Positions 60,407-64,000 of a stretch of DNA of 64,000 nucleotides are shown here, in pieces. The position numbers and the translations under genes were made by a program. Positions within the stretch are counted from its first letter, which is position 1, and every line of letters begins with the position of its first letter. This DNA comes from Paenibacillus taichungensis. Lineage in GTDB: Bacteria; Bacillota; Bacilli; Paenibacillales; Paenibacillaceae. Under the pieces are notes generated by a model, which was not told the origin of the DNA, did no database searches, and worked only from the letters and a program-made list of their open reading frames with translations. The stretch is from contig NZ_QEVW01000015.1 of NCBI RefSeq assembly GCF_003287275.1, forward strand, positions 186,001 to 250,000. The letters are read 5' to 3'.

Positions 60407-62239
60407 ATGAACTTTATTCGTAACCTTATCCATAGAGCAGATCGGAGCAGCATGTATGTCGTGTTGCTTAGCTGCACCGGCATCGGTATTTTTTTGTATA
60501 TGAACAAGTGGTCTTATCTCCATCTATCCTCAGATGAATGGGTAATGGTATATACGATGCTCGGTGCGGCGCTGATTTTGGATTACTTCACGTTTCAAAT
60601 TCCGCCCAAAGGCAATCAGCAATCCATGGACTCTTCCGTGTACCTCGCCTGTATCTTCATGTTTGGTGGTGCATTCAGTCTGTCTGTACTGCTGCCCGTT
60701 TCCCTCATCCTGTTAATCAAGGATCGCAAACTCACTTGGTGGAAACATATTGTCAATTTCAGCATTTACAGCCTAATGATTGCAGGAGCGGCTTATGTAT
60801 TCACTTGGACTGGAGGAATTCCGGGAGCACTGGATGGATATAACCTGCTGCCCTATTTCGCGGCACTTGCAGCCTACTTCATCATCAATACAATCACGCT
60901 TGGCCTGTTTTTTCATTTCTCAACAAAAGATGCATTACAGCAGATGAAGCGTGTGTTCGTTACCGAATCGCTGCTCGTCTATTTATGTACATTGATTTTG
61001 GCGCTCGTGTTGACCATTCTCGTTGTACATAACGGCGTTCTCGGCCTGCTGCTTTACCTCAGTCTTAGCATTTTGCTATCGCATGCGTTCAAACAGCTGT
61101 TTGTGATGTACCAAAGTATTGAGGAAAAGGCCAACACGGATCAACGTACTGGTTTGTTTAACCACAGTCATTTTGAAAGTATGTTGGAGACCGAGCTCGG
61201 GAACGCCCGTTCACAGGGCACGCCGCTTTCGCTGGGACTCATCGATATTGATGATTTCAAAAAGTATAACGACCGCTTCGGTCATCTCCAGGGTGACAGC
61301 CTGCTGGCTCTTCTCGGAGATTTCCTCAGTCGGAAGACGGAAGGCACTCCCGTTACCGCTTTTCGTTACGGGGGAGAAGAGTTCACCTTACTCATGCCAG
61401 GCATGGATCTGGACGAAGCTTATGCGTTCATGAACAAGCTGCGCAAGCAGCTGAACGACACTCCTTTTGAAGGAGTTGAAGTTTTTCCGCACGGTTGTCT
61501 CTCCTTCTCCGCAGGTGTTGCGCGTTATGAGGTTGATATGTACAACAAGTCACAACTTGTGGATCAGGCGGATAAAGCGCTCTATTATGCCAAAAAGCAA
61601 GGCAAAAACAATGTGCATCGCCACGGTAGCAATGATGGCATGGAGCAAGAGATTGATCTGGTGCAGGATGTGCGCGACATTGAGCAACAGCTCAACTTGT
61701 TCAGATACAAGGACATGGATACGTTCAAACATTCCAAACGTGTATATAAATATGCTCTCGATTTAAGTGAGTTGCTGGAACTTGATAATGTGGAAAAGCG
61801 CAATTTCGTGCTGGGTGCTCTGATTCATGATATCGGGAAGCTGGAGATTCCGTGGTCCATTCTGAATAAGAAAGAGAAACTTACCGCTGAAGAGTGGGAA
61901 ACGATCAAGGGACATGTCATTTGGGGCAAAAAAATGGCCATGACGAACGAGCGTTTTGCCGATCTCATTCCCTATATTGAATTGCATCATGAACGATATG
62001 ACGGGGCAGGCTACCCTTATGGTCTGAAAGGCTGTGAGATTCCACGGTTGTGCCGGATGCTCACGGTGATTGATTCCTTTGATGCCATGACGACAGAGCG
62101 ACCGTATCAGGAAACGAAAAATGTGGATGAAGCAATCAAGGAACTACAAATGTGCTCCGGTTCCCAGTTTGATCCCGAGCTGGCCGAGCTGTTCATCCGA
62201 TATATTCAGAAACGAACGGTGCAGCAACAACTTGTGTAA
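60407..62239 (+). CDS. Membrane GGDEF plus HD-GYP cyclic-di-GMP protein
   Basis: 610 residues. The first about 225 residues hold about seven or eight membrane helices, possibly a sensor. A GGDEF domain follows (about 235-405) with the active-site variant GGEEF (about residue 323) intact for catalysis, and DIDDFKKYND. Then an HD-GYP domain (about 430-605) with HDIGK, HHERYDGAGYPYGL and DSFDAMTTERPYQ. The protein could both make and hydrolyse c-di-GMP, a dual arrangement seen in bifunctional enzymes. An RxxD inhibitory site is not obvious. CAGGAG lies before the ATG. Confidence 0.93.
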   Translation: MNFIRNLIHRADRSSMYVVLLSCTGIGIFLYMNKWSYLHLSSDEWVMVYTMLGAALILDYFTFQIPPKGNQQSMDSSVYLACIFMFGGAFSLSVLLPVSLILLIKDRKLTWWKHIVNFSIYSLMIAGAAYVFTWTGGIPGALDGYNLLPYFAALAAYFIINTITLGLFFHFSTKDALQQMKRVFVTESLLVYLCTLILALVLTILVVHNGVLGLLLYLSLSILLSHAFKQLFVMYQSIEEKANTDQRTGLFNHSHFESMLETELGNARSQGTPLSLGLIDIDDFKKYNDRFGHLQGDSLLALLGDFLSRKTEGTPVTAFRYGGEEFTLLMPGMDLDEAYAFMNKLRKQLNDTPFEGVEVFPHGCLSFSAGVARYEVDMYNKSQLVDQADKALYYAKKQGKNNVHRHGSNDGMEQEIDLVQDVRDIEQQLNLFRYKDMDTFKHSKRVYKYALDLSELLELDNVEKRNFVLGALIHDIGKLEIPWSILNKKEKLTAEEWETIKGHVIWGKKMAMTNERFADLIPYIELHHERYDGAGYPYGLKGCEIPRLCRMLTVIDSFDAMTTERPYQETKNVDEAIKELQMCSGSQFDPELAELFIRYIQKRTVQQQLV

Positions 62240-62270
62240 CACCCGCAGAATCCCCCCTTACCAAGCCAAA

Positions 62271-62304
62271 AGCGCTACCCCCGGCCTAATCGGGGATAGC
62301 GCCA
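62271..62304. terminator. Terminator hairpin shared by convergent genes
   Basis: GCGCTACCCCCG/CGGGGATAGCGC stem between convergent genes. CATTTTCAT follows on the plus strand and TTTTGGC on the minus strand. Confidence 0.65.
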
Positions 62305-62367
62305 TTTTCATGTTCATCATAGAATTAATCGTGCACTAGACCACTTCATTCTTGTGCAGATTCTGCG

Positions 62368-62535
62368 TTATCGAGTGGTGTTCATCTCGTGTGAAGTCTG
62401 ATGCAGCTCTTTAATCATCTGCTGCAAAAACATGTTATCCTGACGACTGATTCCGTGCTGATTGTCTTGAAGAAGCATTTGATGAATGTTCTTCTTAAGC
62501 AACTCGCTGCGACGTTCCAATACCTCTTGATTCAT
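62368..62535 (-). CDS. Small hydrophilic protein, 55 residues, unknown
   Basis: Product starts MNQEVLERRSELLKKNIHQM, helical and Gln/Glu/Arg-rich. The ATG at 62535 has AAGGAG 13 nt upstream; an ATG at 62559 would add eight residues. The length and helical character recall small Spo0E-like phosphatases, but the SQELD motif is absent, so that identity is not claimed. From 62560 to 62837 no further gene or RNA was recognised, only a TATAAT at 62771-62776 before the kinase gene. Confidence 0.6.
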   Translation of the reverse strand: MNQEVLERRSELLKKNIHQMLLQDNQHGISRQDNMFLQQMIKELHQTSHEMNTTR

Positions 62536-62837
62536 GTTGTTGCGTTCACTCCTTAACATCTTTTGTAATGAATTTGTGTTCTATATAAGTATAGAGGACC
62601 TTCTTCAATAGGGAAAATGGATACAGCCCCGCTCATCTGTACTCATCAAGGCTCACCCTGCATGACATAATTTCACCCCATGTTGTTCTTAGATATCCTT
62701 CTAAATGCTCCCTTATCCACCCGAATTTCCTCCGAAGAAAGACAGACTAGGGTCTGAGGCAAGCATACGTTATAATGGTGCCAACCCTTGAAACGGATAC
62801 ATATAAATGGACCTTATCTTAAAGGAGTTCTGTATTC

Positions 62838-63668
62838 ATGTCATACAAACAGATTAAATGGATGATTCTGCTGGTCCCTACATTCACAGTTGGTATCTGG
62901 GAATACATCCGTCACCAATTCCTGATGCCCTACCTTTCCATGGATGCGGGCAACTGGCTTACCCCGCTTATCCTTTACCTCATAAGTGTCACCTTGTTAA
63001 GTCGCTTATTTAATATGCTGGAAAGTGCCAGGGCCGCTCTGGAGCAGGAGCGCGCTTCCAAAATGGCACTCGAAGCTCGGGATCAACTGGCCCGTGAGCT
63101 TCACGATGGCATCTCGCAGTCTCTTTTTCTCCTGTCGGTAAAAACAGACAAGGCCGAGCGCAGTTTGGCTGGAAGTGGCCACGAAAATGAAATTCAGGAA
63201 ATACGCAAAACCGTACATGAGGTCAACGCTTACGTACGGCAGGCCATCGCCCAGCTCCGCTACGTCCCTGGACAAGCGGCAGTACCGGAGGGAACTTCCC
63301 TGCTATCACAGGTGGAATTACTTATAGTGGAGACGGTCCCTTCGGCGCGGCTGGAATGGAATCTGGACAGCGCCTTCTTCTCTCCAAAGGAGCAGGTAGA
63401 ACTGCTCGCCTGCATTCGTGAAGCACTGCTTAACGTACACAAACACGCCCGGGCCACAGATATTCGAGTCATTGCAGAAGGTACTCCTTTTGTCTGGTCG
63501 ATCTTCATTCAGGATAACGGCGTTGGTGTGAGCGGAGATCCACTGCACCTGAAGGACCGGTACGGCTTGCGAATTACGAAGGAACGCGCAGCTCAGATGG
63601 GCTGGTCTTTCGCCCTTGATTCAAGGCCAGGTTACACACGAATAACCATTGGAAAGGGGCATGCTTAA
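62838..63668 (+). CDS. NarL-type sensor histidine kinase
   Basis: 276 residues. Two N-terminal membrane helices (about residues 8-24 and 40-57), a short coiled coil, then a HisKA_3 phosphoacceptor in RELHDGISQSLF and an HATPase domain with ACIREALLNVHKHARA (N-box) and DNGVGV. It lacks a large extracellular sensor, as in the DesK/LiaS class. AAAGGAG lies before the ATG. The response regulator gene starts 2 nt after its stop. Confidence 0.92.
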   Translation: MSYKQIKWMILLVPTFTVGIWEYIRHQFLMPYLSMDAGNWLTPLILYLISVTLLSRLFNMLESARAALEQERASKMALEARDQLARELHDGISQSLFLLSVKTDKAERSLAGSGHENEIQEIRKTVHEVNAYVRQAIAQLRYVPGQAAVPEGTSLLSQVELLIVETVPSARLEWNLDSAFFSPKEQVELLACIREALLNVHKHARATDIRVIAEGTPFVWSIFIQDNGVGVSGDPLHLKDRYGLRITKERAAQMGWSFALDSRPGYTRITIGKGHA

Positions 63669-63669
63669 T

Positions 63670-64000
63670 ATGGAACTTGTACGGGTATTAGTCGTCGATG
63701 ATCACGCGCATGCACGTGAGGCGATTTGCAGTATTTTATCCGAGGACAGCTTGTTTGAAGTTATTGGTACCGCTTCGACTGGACTGGAAGCACTGGAGCT
63801 TACCGGGCAATGGATGCCCGATCTTATTTTGATGGACGTGCAGATGCCGGATATGGATGGGCTGGAAGCCACCCGTCAGATCAAACTGCGCTTTCCGTAT
63901 GTCATTATCGTCATGGTCACTGTGTCTGATGATGTCACGTACCTGTTCGAAGCGCTGAAGCAAGGGGCTCAAGGGTATTTGCTCAAAAATCTGGCTCCTT
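63670..64000 (+). CDS. NarL/FixJ-family response regulator, cut by the window end
   Basis: About 110 residues present. The start at 63670 has AAAGGGG 10 nt upstream, inside the kinase gene end. The receiver domain has DDHAHAREA, the phosphoacceptor Asp in LILMDVQMPDMDG, and the Lys in YLLKN. The DNA-binding half lies beyond the window. It is the partner of the upstream kinase. Confidence 0.9.
   Translation, partial: MELVRVLVVDDHAHAREAICSILSEDSLFEVIGTASTGLEALELTGQWMPDLILMDVQMPDMDGLEATRQIKLRFPYVIIVMVTVSDDVTYLFEALKQGAQGYLLKNLAP

Noticed and set aside
62368..62535. Spo0E-like aspartyl-phosphate phosphatase
   Set aside because: Size and helicity fit but the SQELD signature is absent.

Overview
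The window looks like a chromosomal segment of a Paenibacillus-type Firmicute (low-to-moderate GC, Gram-positive). Evidence for this is the strong AGGAGG-like ribosome binding sites, frequent TTG/GTG starts, lipoproteins with LAAC/VAAC lipoboxes, T-box, glycine and TPP riboswitches, CsoR/CopZ/CopA copper control, an SLH-like secreted protein, and many Bacillus/Paenibacillus families (DUF2785, DUF2809, DUF5317, GrpB, YuiH, PxpABC). No rRNA, tRNA, CRISPR array, transposase or prophage gene was seen. The species assignment is an inference.

Layout. 1-5.7 kb: 5' part of a YhgE/Pip-type permease gene behind an operator-rich promoter; the L-serine dehydratase operon sdaAB-sdaAA under a tandem glycine riboswitch; an MFS transporter and an APH-fold phosphotransferase. 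5.7-9.5 kb: phosphate operon pstSCAB with a PhoP-like box and no phoU. 9.5-17.4 kb: intergenic repeats, an ArsB-type exporter, a chemoreceptor, an EAL protein and a large secreted 5'-nucleotidase/cyclic phosphodiesterase ending in LysM. 17.8-25.8 kb: small metabolic and conserved-hypothetical genes, including the 5-oxoprolinase operon pxpBCA. 25.8-31.6 kb: a BIG2-domain secreted protein; then a cell-envelope-like module with an OmpR/histidine-kinase pair, a CapD-like nucleotide-sugar dehydratase/epimerase, a second MurG-type glycosyltransferase and a 29-residue membrane peptide. 31.8-33.4 kb: serS with its T-box leader. 33.5-37 kb: MFS, DUF2798, VOC and SDR genes. 37.1-40.7 kb: TPP riboswitch-controlled thiamine-precursor transport operon (thiY, thiamine-binding protein, thiX, thiZ). 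40.8-44.6 kb: TatD nuclease, nitroreductase with TetR regulator, and a second YhgE/Pip permease with twin palindromic operators. 44.8-48.2 kb: csoR-copZ-copA with two CsoR operators. 48.3-51.3 kb: GNAT, a small hydrophilic protein, a DMT exporter divergent from a LysR regulator. 51.5-57.6 kb: nucleoside importer operon (BMP lipoprotein, ATPase, two permeases) running into a YuiH-like molybdoenzyme and a nucleoside phosphorylase. 57.8-64 kb: SLH-like secreted protein, DUF5317 plus a coupled 34-residue membrane peptide, a GGDEF/HD-GYP protein, a small hypothetical protein, and a NarL-type two-component pair cut by the window end.

The most unusual non-coding structure is a dispersed intergenic repeat of about 130-145 bp (two full plus-strand copies or near-copies, one full minus-strand copy, and two partial copies). 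It has a conserved core and an internal hairpin, and one copy sits inside the thiamine operon. A second, different element with 14-bp perfect terminal inverted repeats lies at 34885-34987. The strongest candidate for an under-described protein system is the two-component/CapD/MurG-paralogue/small-membrane-peptide locus at 27.2-31.6 kb.
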